From contig NZ_LLZG01000243.1 in NCBI RefSeq assembly GCF_001509475.1, positions 29,584 through 93,583 on the forward strand: a stretch of 64,000 nucleotides of DNA, in the 5' to 3' direction. This DNA is from Streptomyces regalis (lineage in GTDB: Bacteria; Actinomycetota; Actinomycetes; Streptomycetales; Streptomycetaceae). Each line of letters starts with the position of its first letter. Position 1 is the first letter of the stretch. Positions 34,391 to 43,445 of the stretch are shown here, in pieces. The notes under the pieces were generated by a model. The model searched no databases and had not been told where the DNA came from. It saw nothing but the letters and a program-made list of their open reading frames with translations. A program made the position numbers and the translations under genes.

Positions 34391-35026
34391 TTACATACGG
34401 CCGACGTACCGAAAGGTGCTGTAGTGGTCGATCGACACGAACACGTCACCGGTGTTGATCGCCCGTACGATGCGGAAGTTGCCGGTAGAGATGTGGGACC
34501 TTTCCGGGTTGCTCGGGTACACGGACCCGTAATACTCCTGGAAAGTCCCCTGGTAGTTTTCCGCTCGCCCCCCGTAGCCTATGTTCAGGAAAGTCCGCAG
34601 GCGGTCACCGTGGTCCTGGTACTGGCCACCCGTCTCGATCCAACCCTCGTGATGGTTACCGCGTTGGTCGTGGTAGTTCTCGACCTGGAACGCCGCGCCG
34701 CGTTGGCCGACGTTCCGCCAATTCGGCCAGCTCATCTGGCGCCAGTAGTTCAGGGCGGCCTGGACGCCCCGGGGAACAGCCGCGGGTGCCCAGCCCGTGC
34801 CCTGGAAGCCGGGCGGCGGATTCACGTTGCACTGTTGGCTGGTGCCGCAGTCGGCTGCGGCGGCCAGGACGACGGTGGCCGATGTGGCCACGCCCCCGGC
34901 CAGGAGGCTGAGCAGAACGGCTGACACCGTGACCGCCCGGCGGCGGCCCCTTGCACGGGACGAGGCAGGCCGCTCATCACGCGCCGGCTCCACAAGCCGG
35001 GGCGAGCATGTCTGAGTTGGGGACAC
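34391..35026 (-). CDS. secreted guanyl-specific ribonuclease-like protein (RNase Sa/barnase type)
   Basis: 211 residues from GTG 35026, with TAGGAG 5 nt upstream. Residues about 25-60 form a signal peptide (basic region RARGRRRAVT, core VSAVLLSLLAGGVATSATVV, AAA cleavage). The C-terminal 50 residues align with RNase Sa: FQEYYGSV corresponds to YHEYTV with the catalytic Glu, FRIVRA to RRIITG with the catalytic Arg, and DHYSTF to DHYATF with the catalytic His. A middle domain of about 80 residues (WRQMSWPNWRNVGQRGAA ... GWIETGGQYQDHGDRL) is longer than in RNase Sa. No barstar-like inhibitor is adjacent; an exported RNase may not need one. Barnase superfamily membership is inferred from motif order. 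Confidence 0.7.
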   Translation of the reverse strand: MSPTQTCSPRLVEPARDERPASSRARGRRRAVTVSAVLLSLLAGGVATSATVVLAAAADCGTSQQCNVNPPPGFQGTGWAPAAVPRGVQAALNYWRQMSWPNWRNVGQRGAAFQVENYHDQRGNHHEGWIETGGQYQDHGDRLRTFLNIGYGGRAENYQGTFQEYYGSVYPSNPERSHISTGNFRIVRAINTGDVFVSIDHYSTFRYVGRM

Positions 35027-35174
35027 TGTGACTCCTAGGTTTTGCGGTTTCCGCCGAGGCTGTGCGCCTCGACCGACCGCAAGGAGAACCGCTGCGCGTG
35101 TCAGTGGCCTGGCAGCCGGATCACAGCTGCACGACAGAATCCACACTGGCCCGGCGACCACACCGGTAGCGTCG

Positions 35175-35393
35175 TCACACGTTCGGTACGTACAGGCGCA
35201 CGCTCTCCGCATCCAATGCCCAGTCAGGGGCGGGCGTCCGCACCGGGACAAGGACGGCATGGCTGTAGTACGCCGCGTACTGACGCCTCACCAGGCCGTC
35301 GAGGACGAGGCAGACGGGAATGAACCGCCCACGCGCCGCAGCCGCTGCCTTCCCGTATCGCAGGAGAGCCAGGCTGTGCTCAGGGGTGGGCAT
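35175..35393 (-). CDS. hypothetical small ORF (weak)
   Basis: Possible 72-residue product from ATG 35393 (PTPEHSLALLRYGKAAAAAR ... GLVRRQYAAYYSHAVLVPVR ... ESVRLYVPNV). No clear ribosome site and no recognised family. The composition is more protein-like than other frames in the 35027-35701 gap, which otherwise holds nothing identified. Confidence 0.25.
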   Translation of the reverse strand: MPTPEHSLALLRYGKAAAAARGRFIPVCLVLDGLVRRQYAAYYSHAVLVPVRTPAPDWALDAESVRLYVPNV

Positions 35394-35701
35394 TGATTGA
35401 GCAGGCGGGGAATGTGACGGGCCGCCGTGGCTGCTGTCGCGGGAGGGTCGCTGCCCCCGGCTGAGTCGACGTCGCCGCCGGAGGCCTGGATGCCCTCGAG
35501 GCATCTCCAGGACGGAGGCTGGTCGAAGGCGGACAACTGGCACAGGAGATGAGGCGGCACATGAGAGATGAAGCGGCCCCAGTGAGAACCAGCGGTGGGT
35601 CCTCAGCACCTCTCAGGGCTGAAGCAAGCTCAGCAAAGCTTCCCGACACTTTCCGACCAAGGCGCATGGCGGCAGCAGGTGGTGACGGCCGCCTCCCCCG
35701 C

Positions 35702-36436
35702 TCAGGCGCGTAGCTTGTAGCCGAAACCGCGGACCGTTTCGATGCGGTCGCGGCCGATCTTGGTACGCAGCCGCATCACCTGGACGTCCACGACGTGCGT
35801 GTCGCCGGACCAGGCGCAGCCCCAGACCCGCTCCAGGAGGATGTCCCGGGTGAGGACCGTGCCGGGTGAAGCGGCGAATTCCCGCAACAGCTTCAGCTCG
35901 GTCGTGGTCAGGTGGACGGCTTTCCCGTCCTTGTACACCTCCAGTGAGACGGGGCAGTACACCAGGTCCCCGAACCGGACCGCACGGGTGTCGGGCCGCC
36001 GGTCCGCGGAGACGGTTCGACGCAGCAGGGCGCGCACGCGCGCGAGCAGGACCGATCCGTCGAAGGGCTTGGCCAGGCAGTCGTCGGCTCCCGCCTCCAG
36101 GCCCGTCACCACGTCCGCCGGGTCGTCGCGGTCCGACATGAGCAGAATGGGCACCCCGGACTCCTCACGGATCCGCCCGGCCAGACTCACCCCGTCCAGG
36201 CCGGGCAGCCGGCCCGCGAGCACGGCCACGTCCGGAGTCTGCTGACGGAACAGGGTGAGCCCGGTCACGCCGTCGGCGGCGGTACACACCCGGTAGCCGC
36301 GCTCCTCGAGGACGAGCCGGGTGCTCTCCCTGACCGTCCGGTCGTCCTCGACCAGCAGCACCTCGCATACGCGGCGTCTCTCGTCGGGCGACGGCGGCTC
36401 CGTATGTGCCGTGGCAGGCCCGTGCTGCCTGCGCAT
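35702..36436 (-). CDS. OmpR-type response regulator without phosphoacceptor Asp, fused in frame to upstream NB-ARC/TPR gene
   Basis: 244 residues if started at ATG 36436. A REC domain (CEVLLVEDDRTVRESTRLVL ... PDVAVLAGRLPGLDG ... ILLMSDRD ... DDCLAKPFDG) and an OmpR winged helix (VHLTTTELKLLREFAASPGT ... VVDVQVMRLRTKIGRDRIET ... VRGFGYKLRA) are complete. In the beta3 position, where Asp is phosphorylated (VLD), the sequence has VLAG, so the acceptor Asp is Ala. The acidic pocket (EDD) and Lys are kept. There is no stop between this domain and the TPR protein upstream, so it is an in-frame fusion. AAGGAG about 15 nt before ATG 36436 could allow separate initiation. No histidine kinase is adjacent. 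Confidence 0.8.
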   Translation of the reverse strand: MRRQHGPATAHTEPPSPDERRRVCEVLLVEDDRTVRESTRLVLEERGYRVCTAADGVTGLTLFRQQTPDVAVLAGRLPGLDGVSLAGRIREESGVPILLMSDRDDPADVVTGLEAGADDCLAKPFDGSVLLARVRALLRRTVSADRRPDTRAVRFGDLVYCPVSLEVYKDGKAVHLTTTELKLLREFAASPGTVLTRDILLERVWGCAWSGDTHVVDVQVMRLRTKIGRDRIETVRGFGYKLRA

Positions 36437-38552
36437 TGCGCATGGTGCCGTCTCCTTGGCATCGATATCACCGTCGACACCGGTATCCCCATCCCATGCG
36501 GTGGCGGCGTCGGACTCGGCGGCCAGCGCGAAGTCGACGGCCCGGCCCGGGGTGCGGCGGATGCCGCCTTCGGTGAACGCCTTCCTGTACGACGCCTCGC
36601 CCAGCGCACCGATGACAACTTGCTCACATCGTGCGTGCTGCTCGGCCATCTGCGGTCCGAACGCACAGATCGAGCTGCCGGCGTCGTTCCACAGGGCATC
36701 GGCGAGTCCGAGCAACCGAGCAGCCCGCTCGGGAGCGCCGTCGGCGGCGGTGGCCCAGGCGGGCAGTTCCACCATCCTCGCGACCATCGCATGGTCGTTG
36801 AAGCCACGCATGCTCTCCAGCGCAGACCTGACCCGCGTACGGGTCGTGTCCCGGTCACCGCGGGCCCAGGCTTCGTGGCCCAAGGCCATCAGCATCTGAG
36901 CACGCCCCCACCGCTCCCCGCTCGCCTCCGCGGCAGCGACGGCCTGCCCGCCGGTCTCCACTGCCCGCGGGTCCCCGGCGTACGCCTGGCCGCAGACCAG
37001 CGCGAGGAGCCAGGAGGCCGCCTCACGCTCGTCACCCAGCGCCGTCGCGGCGGCCCGGGCCTCCTCGTACCGGCAGATGCTCTCTTCCGGCCGGCCCCGG
37101 TAGTGCGCAGACACCCCACGCAGGCCGCCCACCTGATTTCGCACCCACGGGTCCCCCAGCCACTCGCCCAGCGCGTCGGCCTCGTCCAGCCAGCGGTCGG
37201 CCGTCGCCAGGTCACCCTGCATCTGCGCCACCCAGGTGGCGGCAAGGAGCGCGCGGGCGCGTTCCACGCTGGGCTCAGGCGCGGCGGCGAGCGCTCGCTC
37301 GAACTGGCGGCGAACATCGCTGAGGAAGCCGCCGACGCACCAGTGCCAGCACAGGGCCGCGGCCAGCGCGAACCGGGGCCGGGGATCACCGTCGTAGTCC
37401 AGGGCGACCAGCAGATTTGCGTGCTCCGCGCGCAGCCGGGCCAGGTTCTCCACCTGGCCCGGGCCGTACCAGTTCCGGTCGATGCGGTGGGCGACGGCGA
37501 GGTGGAAGTCGTGGTGCCGTCGGCGCACTTCCTCCTGCTCGCCCGAGTCCGCGAGCCGCTCCCGGCCGTACTCCCGGACGGTCTCCAGCAGCCGGTAACG
37601 CGGCAGACCGTCGATCTCGCAGGTCAGCACGACGGACTGGGCGACCAGCCGGTCGAGGAGGTCCAGCACCTCGGTCTCGCCGATTCCCTCCCCGGAGCAG
37701 ACGCCCTCGGCACCCTCCAGGCTGAACCCGCCGGCGAAGACGGTCAGGCGGTTCCACAGCAGCCGCTCGGCCGGGGCGCACAGTTCGTAACTCCAGTCGA
37801 TCATCCCGCGCAAAGTGCGCTGATGGGCCGGTGCCGTCCGGCAGCCGCCGGTGAGCAGCGCGAAGCGGTTCTCCAACCGGTCCGTCATCTGCCCGACGGT
37901 CAGCGTGCGCAGCCGGGACGCGGCCAGCTCGATCGCCAGCGGCAGCCCGTCCAGACCGGCGCACAGGCGTGCGATCTCGGTGTGGCCGGCCTCGTCGACA
38001 CGGAACTCAGGCCGGACGGCGGTGGCCCGGTCCCGCAGCAGTTCCACCGCCTCGTCCTGCGCAAGCGGCGCGAGGGCGAAGACCTGGCTCGCCCGTGACA
38101 CCCAGGGTGTGGCGGCTCGTGGCGAGGATGCGCAGCTCCGGAGCGGCCGACAGGAGCGTGCCGGCCAGCTCGGCGCACGCGTCGACCAGGTGCTCGCAGT
38201 TGTCCAGCACCAGCAGCGCGCGCCGCCCCGCCAGATAGCCCGTGAGCTGATCCATGTAGGGCAGGGCCCCGAGGTCGGGCACCCGCAGTGCGCCCGCCGC
38301 CGTGGTTGCCACCGCCGACGGGTCGGACACCGGGGCGAGGCCCACCAGCCACACCCCGTCCGCGAACGCCTCCCGGGACGCGGCGGCCACCTCCAGCGCC
38401 AGCCGCGTCTTGCCCACACCGCCCATGCCCGTGAGCGTCACCAACCGCCGTATGCCCAGAAGGCGGCGGATCTGAGCGGTCTCCTGCCGTCGGCCCACAA
38501 AACTCGTGAAAGCGGAGGGCAGATTCCCGCATTCTGCGGTCACCCTTGTCAC
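36437..38552 (-). pseudogene. NB-ARC ATPase/TPR regulator (AfsR/LuxR-type), frameshifted near 38095
   Basis: From GTG 38552 the sequence reads an NB-ARC ATPase: SAFTSFVGRRQETAQIRRLL, Walker A TGMGGVGKTRLALEV, Walker B ALLVLDNCEHL, ILATSRHTLGVTGE. Just after GVTGE an extra nucleotide (GAGCCAGG where GAGCAGG is expected, about 38095-38102) moves the homology to another frame. That frame continues QVFALAPLAQDEAVELLRDR, a winged helix and a TPR-rich C-terminus, then runs without a stop into the response-regulator domain. Typical family members are 900-1000 residues long. Either a recent inactivating frameshift or a sequencing error; the rest is well conserved. Confidence 0.75.
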
Positions 38553-38572
38553 GTCGTCCCCTGTCTCCCGCA

Positions 38573-39429
38573 CCGGACTCGGAACCGTGCTGAGGTTCTC
38601 ACCATTTCCTTACGGACATCCGCGGTCGGCTGTATTGACGGACTTGTGCGGCTCAGGGATTTACGAGGTGGGCTTCCTGCCGCGCGCCGACGAAGACGGC
38701 CGCCGTGACATTTCGGTTGCCCCAGGAGTTCGGTCTCCAGCCTTGCGTGTCCTACCTCACATCAGGCATCTCGTATCAGGACGGAAAGCATGACGAGGCC
38801 GACGCGGCAGTCACTGCCGCCCTTATAAACAGTCACGGATGCGTCCGTCATGTGACACGTCAGCCATTGATCGACGAACTGAGCCTGCTCTTGAGATGAC
38901 TCACATCAATTGATTGAGAGCCTGGGATTGATTGATGCAATGACTCGTGTCGGTGATCAAGCGCCTAGCTCCGCAACAGCGGCTCCGGCAACCGTGCCAA
39001 CTGATTGCGTGACCTCCGCAGAGAGACGGCGCTGTCGCCCGGCGCGAGCCGAGGCCATGCCCCATCCGTGCCCGTAAGACCGGACAACCACGGTCAACAG
39101 CGGTGCGACCGGGCGCGCACGACCGCCCAAGGAGACGACATCTGCGCTGGTCAGGGCCGTGGAGCGGGTGCGAGCGCCGTCGCTTCCCAAGCTGAGAGCG
39201 CGAGTTCGATCTAGACCATTTTTAGGGCTCCGTGCCCTCCACTTGCCCTAAGTCGCGCAAATGTGCCACCAGCAGGGGTGCCGGTAGGCGCTTCCCGATG
39301 GCACTTCAGTCGATCGCCTCGAATGGCGAGACGCATTTCCTGTGACCTGCGCCACTCACAGGCGTCGGGGCAGTGAAGTCACACACGCAAATCGGCAGTT
39401 CGCGTGGCTGCCGACAGGGCTGATGTCGG
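38573..39429. other. gene-poor region, nothing identified
   Basis: About 860 nt. Locally AT-richer, with short repeats TTGATTGA at 38900-38940. Minus-strand frames near 38957-39190 are low-complexity and have no recognisable homology. It probably includes the upstream region of the NB-ARC gene and decayed DNA at the edge of the zinc island. Confidence 0.4.
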
Positions 39430-39660
39430 CCGTCGGATCAAGCGGGGCCGACCTTGGAGACGAGGGCGCGGATCTGGCCCACCGTTGGCCGTGTTTTCGG
39501 CGCCGCGTCGCTGATCACGCGCAGCCGACTGGTCCGCGCAATGGCCGGAACGCCCTCGGCCTCTGCGAGCTGCTCAGGGTCTGTGAGTCGGTCAGCGGAA
39601 GTTGTCCGGCATCCCGACTTTGGCCCGTGCCAGGAAGTCGATCTCCGTTTCAATGATTTG
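39430..39660 (-). pseudogene. tyrosine integrase relics, scrambled order
   Basis: Two fragments on the minus strand. At 39595-39655 the sequence reads EIDFLARAKVGMPDNFR and then a stop; it corresponds to KARTKVGMPDNFR of the integrase at 53146, with 17 identical bases CGGAAGTTGTCCGGCAT in both. At 39430-39520 the frame reads ISDAAPKTRPTVGQIRALVS, like the core-domain start of actinobacterial integrases. In an intact protein the second piece precedes the first, so they are rearranged. Non-functional. Confidence 0.6.
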
Positions 39661-39687
39661 CGCCCGTACCGCACTGGGCTGAGCAGG

Positions 39688-40047
39688 TCAGTCGGAATCG
39701 CGCAGGCCGAGGCGGAGGTGCTCGATGTGGTGGACGGCCTGGTCGAGGAGTTGGGCGACGTGGTTGTCGTAGAGGCGGTAGACGATGCGGCGGCCGTCGC
39801 GCTGCCCGGTGACCAGGCCCAGGGCGCGCAGCAGGCGCAGCTGGTGGGAGACGGCGGACTGCTCCATGCCGATGGCGGTGGCGAGTTCGGTGACCGAGTA
39901 CGCGGACTGGCGCAGGGTGGTGAGGATCAGCAGGCGGGAGGGTGTGGCCAGTGCTTGGAGTGTGGCGGCGACGGAGGCGGCGGTTGACTCGTCGAGGTGG
40001 GCGGCCGCGATGACGTCGCGGCCGCCCACGCCGTCGCCGGGAGGCAT
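39688..40047 (-). CDS. ArsR/SmtB-family metal-sensing repressor
   Basis: 119 residues from ATG 40047. Winged helix with QALATPSRLLILTTLRQSAY, TELATAIGMEQSAVSHQLRL (recognition helix) and GRRIVYRLYDN. The alpha5 region DNHVAQLLDQAVHHIEH matches the DxHx10HxxE/H arrangement of zinc-type sites, with His at the last position. It follows the ferredoxin gene after 4 nt and is therefore the last gene of a ferredoxin-linked operon. Probably represses zinc-related genes until metal binds; which metal is inferred. Confidence 0.85.
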   Translation of the reverse strand: MPPGDGVGGRDVIAAAHLDESTAASVAATLQALATPSRLLILTTLRQSAYSVTELATAIGMEQSAVSHQLRLLRALGLVTGQRDGRRIVYRLYDNHVAQLLDQAVHHIEHLRLGLRDSD

Positions 40048-40051
40048 CGGC

Positions 40052-40486
40052 TCACCGGCGTGCACGGAGCCGGGCCTCGCGCGGTGGGCGGATGAACTGC
40101 AGTTCCAGCGTGGCCGGGGGCTTCGCCGTGCCGGGACCGCCGTCGGCGGCCCAGCGCAGGACGTCGTCGGTGCAGTCGTCGTCCATGGCGAAGCCGATCC
40201 AGGTCGCCCGGCCGCCGGCTTGGCGTCCGGCGGTGGAGGGCTGGACGACGATGACGTTGGCCTGGTCGCAGGGGCCGAGGCAGTCTGTCGTACGGACCTG
40301 GAAGCCGTGTTCGGCCGCTGCGGCGCGCAGCCGGTCCAGCTGCCAGGCGTGGTCGGTGCCGATGGGGGTCCCCCCGGTCGAGCGAAGCCGAGACTGGGGG
40401 AGCTTGCGCGGGTTGCCGCAGCAGCAGCCTCGGCACACGACCAGCGTGCACGGCCGGTTCGCCGCACGGATCACTGCCCGGTTCAC
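40052..40486 (-). CDS. thioredoxin-like (2Fe-2S) ferredoxin
   Basis: 144 residues from GTG 40486, overlapping the WD40 stop (GTGA). The Cys pattern VVCRGCCCGNPRKLP and TTDCLGPCDQANV fits the thioredoxin-like [2Fe-2S] ferredoxin family (CxxxxxxxxC...CxxxC type), with extra Cys near the N-terminus. The C-terminal region (WIGFAMDDDCTDDVLRW) is typical of its actinobacterial form. Neighbouring WD40, CobW-type and Zur genes point to zinc-responsive expression. The electron partner is unknown. Confidence 0.8.
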   Translation of the reverse strand: MNRAVIRAANRPCTLVVCRGCCCGNPRKLPQSRLRSTGGTPIGTDHAWQLDRLRAAAAEHGFQVRTTDCLGPCDQANVIVVQPSTAGRQAGGRATWIGFAMDDDCTDDVLRWAADGGPGTAKPPATLELQFIRPPREARLRARR

Positions 40487-41517
40487 AGGGCGGTCCGTGA
40501 AGGCAGGCCGTATGCCCGGACGCGGCCGTCGCGGTGGGCGGTGATCAGCAGGTGAGGTCCGGCCCAGGCCAGCGCGGCGACCGCGGAGTCGACGTCGTCG
40601 AGTGTGCGCACCGGGCGCAGCCGGTTGGCCGGCTGTCCGGCGGTGGCAGACCACAGGGCGACCGTGCCGTCGTGGCCGCCGCTGGCGAGGTGTCCGGCGG
40701 GGCCGGGCCGCCAGGCGAGCGCGGTGATCGTCTCGTGGCAGCGCAGCTGGCGTGGTGTGGTGCCGGCGGGGCCCTTGCCGGAGAAGTCCCAGACCGTCAG
40801 GTCGGGGGCGCCGTCGGCGGCGAGCCAGAAGCCGGTGTCGTCGAAGGCGAGGCGGGAGACCTTCTCCGGGTAGCCGGACATGGTCAGTTCGCTGCCGTCG
40901 CGGGTGCGCCAGATGTGGATGGAGGCGTCCTGGTTGCCGCTGCAGATCCACTTCTCGGTCGGGGCGACGGCGAGCGCCAGGTGCGAGCCGATGTAGGGAT
41001 AGGTGACCACTGGCTGCGCGGTGTGCCTTTCGTGGCCGCGCACGGCTCCGTACGCGGCCACGGCCAGCCGGCGCCCCCGGCGCAGCCAGGCGAGGTCGGT
41101 GACGGTGGACGCGGCGGGCTCCGTACGCCACAGCTCATCGCCGTCCGCGTCGAGTACGAGTGTCACGCGTCCGGAGGCGATGGCCACCCGTTCGTCGTTG
41201 GCCCAGGCGGCGGAGGAGGACCAGGCGCCGGATTCGCGCACGATCACGCGCCCGTCCGTGCGCCGCCACAGTGCGTACCCCCTCGGTCCGGTGGCCGCCA
41301 AGTGACTGGCTGAAGGGGAGAGTTGGGCCTTCAGGGCGCCGCCGGGAAGGTCAAGTGCGCCCATCTCGGCGCCCATCGCGGCATCGAGGACCCGTACTGT
41401 TCCCTCGGCTCCGGCGACGGCCACGAGGTCGCCGCTCGCGCTGAGGGCGACGGGCGCGTCGTCGATGGTGATCTCCCAGGCAACGGAGAGGGCCTGGTCG
41501 GGGGTGGTGATGCTCAC
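40483..41517 (-). CDS. WD40 repeat protein
   Basis: 344 residues from GTG 41517. Beta-propeller repeats are visible (VALSASGDLVAVAGAEGTVR, LAVAPTEKWICSGNQDASIH, WRPGPAGHLASGGHDGTVAL, LAWAGPHLLITAHRDGRVRA), each ending in a WD-like dipeptide position. No signal peptide, so cytoplasmic. It sits between the CobW-type GTPase and the ferredoxin in one transcriptional direction, with translational coupling to the latter. Possibly a scaffold; the partner is unknown. Confidence 0.82.
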   Translation of the reverse strand: MSITTPDQALSVAWEITIDDAPVALSASGDLVAVAGAEGTVRVLDAAMGAEMGALDLPGGALKAQLSPSASHLAATGPRGYALWRRTDGRVIVRESGAWSSSAAWANDERVAIASGRVTLVLDADGDELWRTEPAASTVTDLAWLRRGRRLAVAAYGAVRGHERHTAQPVVTYPYIGSHLALAVAPTEKWICSGNQDASIHIWRTRDGSELTMSGYPEKVSRLAFDDTGFWLAADGAPDLTVWDFSGKGPAGTTPRQLRCHETITALAWRPGPAGHLASGGHDGTVALWSATAGQPANRLRPVRTLDDVDSAVAALAWAGPHLLITAHRDGRVRAYGLPSRTAL

Positions 41518-41555
41518 GCGGCGGCTCCCGCCGTGGCCAGGCAGTCGGCGAATCC

Positions 41556-42539
41556 TCACTCCAGCTCGTCGCGGTCGAGGTTGCGGCCGATGAAGACGAG
41601 CCGGTTGCGGCGGGGTTCGCCGGTTCGCCACTGGGCTCCTTCCTCGCCCATCAGCAGCATGTGGACGCCCTGGAAGACGTACTGCCTGCCCGAACCCGCG
41701 ATGGCGAGGATGCCCTTGGAGCGGAAGATGTCGGCGCCCTTGGTGCGCAGCAGGTTGCCGAGCCAGGCGTTGAGGCGGGTGTCGTCGACCTCGCCGTCGA
41801 GTTCGATGCCGACGGAGGTGACGGTGGTGTCGTGCTGGTGCTCCGTTTCGGTGAGGAAGGACGGGTCGTCCTTCAGGACGCGGTCGAGGTCGAAGGCGCC
41901 GACGTCGAGGATCTGCTTGAGGTCGACTTCGGCGTTGCGGGCGCGCAGGATCTGCACGGGTGCGTTGATGGCCTTCACGCGTGCCTCGACCTCGGCGATG
42001 GTCGCCTCGTCGGCGAGGTCGGTCTTGTTGAGCACGATCCGGTCGGCGAAGGCGATCTGCTCGACGGCCTCGTTCTCCACGCCTTCCGTCTTGACCTCGT
42101 CCAGGTGCTGGAGTACGTGGGCGGCGTCGACGAGGGTGATGATGGCGTCCAGGCGCAGCTGGGCGGCGATCTCGTCGTCCATGAAGAAGGTCTGGGCGAC
42201 GGGCGCGGGGTCGGCGAGGCCGGTGGTCTCGATGAGGATGTGGTCGAACTTCTCCCGGCGGCGCATCAGGGCGCCGAGGATGCGGATGAGATCTCCTCGG
42301 ACGGTGCAGCAGATGCAGCCGTTGTTCATCTCGAAGATCTCTTCCTCTGCGTCGAGGACGAGGGCGTCGTCGATGCCGATCTCGCCGAACTCGTTCTCGA
42401 TGACGGCGATCCGCATCCCGTGGTGCTCGGTGAGGATCCGGTTGAGGAGAGTGGTCTTGCCCGAGCCGAGGAAGCCGGTCAGTACGGTGACAGGTACCCG
42501 CTCGTCACGGGGCTCCTCCGGCGTGGTCGCTTCGGTCAT
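41556..42539 (-). CDS. COG0523 GTPase (CobW/ZNG1-type zinc metallochaperone)
   Basis: 327 residues from ATG 42539. G-domain motifs: [16 protein letters not shown] (P-loop), [11 protein letters not shown], the metal-binding NNGCICC (CxCC), [10 protein letters not shown] and NKTDL. The C-terminal CobW_C domain contains EHQHDT and ends [20 protein letters not shown]0523 GTPases deliver zinc to client enzymes under zinc limitation. The gene lies directly beside zur, matching that role. The classical cobalamin CobW is unlikely in this context. Confidence 0.9.
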   Translation of the reverse strand: MTEATTPEEPRDERVPVTVLTGFLGSGKTTLLNRILTEHHGMRIAVIENEFGEIGIDDALVLDAEEEIFEMNNGCICCTVRGDLIRILGALMRRREKFDHILIETTGLADPAPVAQTFFMDDEIAAQLRLDAIITLVDAAHVLQHLDEVKTEGVENEAVEQIAFADRIVLNKTDLADEATIAEVEARVKAINAPVQILRARNAEVDLKQILDVGAFDLDRVLKDDPSFLTETEHQHDTTVTSVGIELDGEVDDTRLNAWLGNLLRTKGADIFRSKGILAIAGSGRQYVFQGVHMLLMGEEGAQWRTGEPRRNRLVFIGRNLDRDELE

Positions 42540-42544
42540 CAGGG

Positions 42545-42826
42545 TCAGGCTCCTTCAGGTGCGGTGGCGAGCAGGACGGCCTTGAGGTCGTTCTCGGTGA
42601 TCTCGTCGGTGGGTCGGTGCAGGGTCCAGCGGCGGGCCTTGCCGTCCATCGGCAGGACGGCGACCACGGTCTCCCGGGGCGGGCAGCCCGGTTCGGTGCA
42701 GGCGAGTTGGCGGATCATGACGGCGGTGTCGTCGTCGAGGTCCAGCAGGGTGCGTACGGTCTCCTTCAGCTCGCGCAGGTGCGGGCTCGGTGCGGCGGGG
42801 TTTCCTGGTCCGAATCCCAGTGGCAT
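42545..42826 (-). CDS. conserved hypothetical protein of zinc locus
   Basis: 93 residues from ATG 42826. Soluble, with [20 protein letters not shown], a Cys pair [13 protein letters not shown] and [19 protein letters not shown]. It is placed 5 nt upstream of the GTPase gene on the same strand, so the two are surely co-transcribed and perhaps functionally linked. No characterised family is recognised. The CxxxxC could bind zinc. Confidence 0.7.
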   Translation of the reverse strand: MPLGFGPGNPAAPSPHLRELKETVRTLLDLDDDTAVMIRQLACTEPGCPPRETVVAVLPMDGKARRWTLHRPTDEITENDLKAVLLATAPEGA

Positions 42827-42840
42827 GGCGGCAGTTCTCC

Positions 42841-43251
42841 TCACTCGGTGGTGGGTTGGCAGCCGGTGCAGACACCGGTGAGTTCGACGGTGTGTTCCAC
42901 CGCGGCGAATCCGGAGTCGGCGGCGATTCGTCGGGCCCACTCCTCGACGACCTCGGAGTCCACCGGTCGGCTGCTGCCACAGGCGCGGCAGATCAGGTAG
43001 TGGCGGTGTTCATCGGTGGGCCGCCACCGGTAAAGCCGTTCACCGGCACTGGCTTGGATGACGTCGACTGCGTCCGCGGCCTCCAGGTCACGCAGTCCTC
43101 GGTAGACGGTGGTCAGCCCGATCCGTGTGCCGTCGGCCGTCATGCGCGCGTACAGGTCCTGCGCGGAGACGAAGTCGTGACAGTTCGCGAGAGCTTCCAC
43201 AAGGGCCGAGCGTTGCCGGGTGGGTCGCTGTTGGGTCAACGGGTCGCTCAC
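42841..43251 (-). CDS. zur: zinc uptake regulator Zur (Fur family)
   Basis: 136 residues from GTG 43251 (GTG 43263 is also possible). Fur-family winged helix (TRQRSALVEALANCHDFVSA, GLTTVYRGLRDLEAADAVDV) and dimerisation domain with two structural CxxC pairs (CRAC, CTGC) and the His-rich EHRHYLIC sensing region. First gene of the zur-hypothetical-GTPase-WD40-ferredoxin-ArsR series, all leftward. A Zur-like box lies 42 nt upstream. In Streptomyces, Zur represses zinc importers and alternative ribosomal proteins. Confidence 0.88.
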   Translation of the reverse strand: MSDPLTQQRPTRQRSALVEALANCHDFVSAQDLYARMTADGTRIGLTTVYRGLRDLEAADAVDVIQASAGERLYRWRPTDEHRHYLICRACGSSRPVDSEVVEEWARRIAADSGFAAVEHTVELTGVCTGCQPTTE

Positions 43252-43292
43252 GCCGACGTTCACCCCCTAATGCCGTACCGAACCCGAGCTAA

Positions 43293-43307
43293 TGAAAATG
43301 AAATCCA
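43293..43307. promoter_or_regulatory. Zur-like box upstream of zur
   Basis: TGAAAATGAAATCCA resembles the actinobacterial Zur consensus TGAAAATNATTTTCA (left half perfect, right half partial). It is located in the zur promoter region, consistent with autoregulation. Confidence 0.55.
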
Positions 43308-43445
43308 TCACCACATGAACGATAGCTCATGTATAGCTGGATGTGCGAGGCACCGGTGGGGGCGTCTCGCCGGTCAGGGGAGTTCTCCGACTGGCGGTAT
43401 GCGGGGTCAGTGCACGCGCCGCTCCTCCAGCGGTGCGGCGCGCAG

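Noticed and set aside
42545..42826. Transposon or toxin gene
   Set aside because: Tight operon placement beside the GTPase and an ordinary composition; no toxin or transposase features.
41661..42881. Plus-strand frame of about 400 codons opposite the COG0523 GTPase
   Set aside because: No recognisable domain; the antisense GTPase has all G-motifs.
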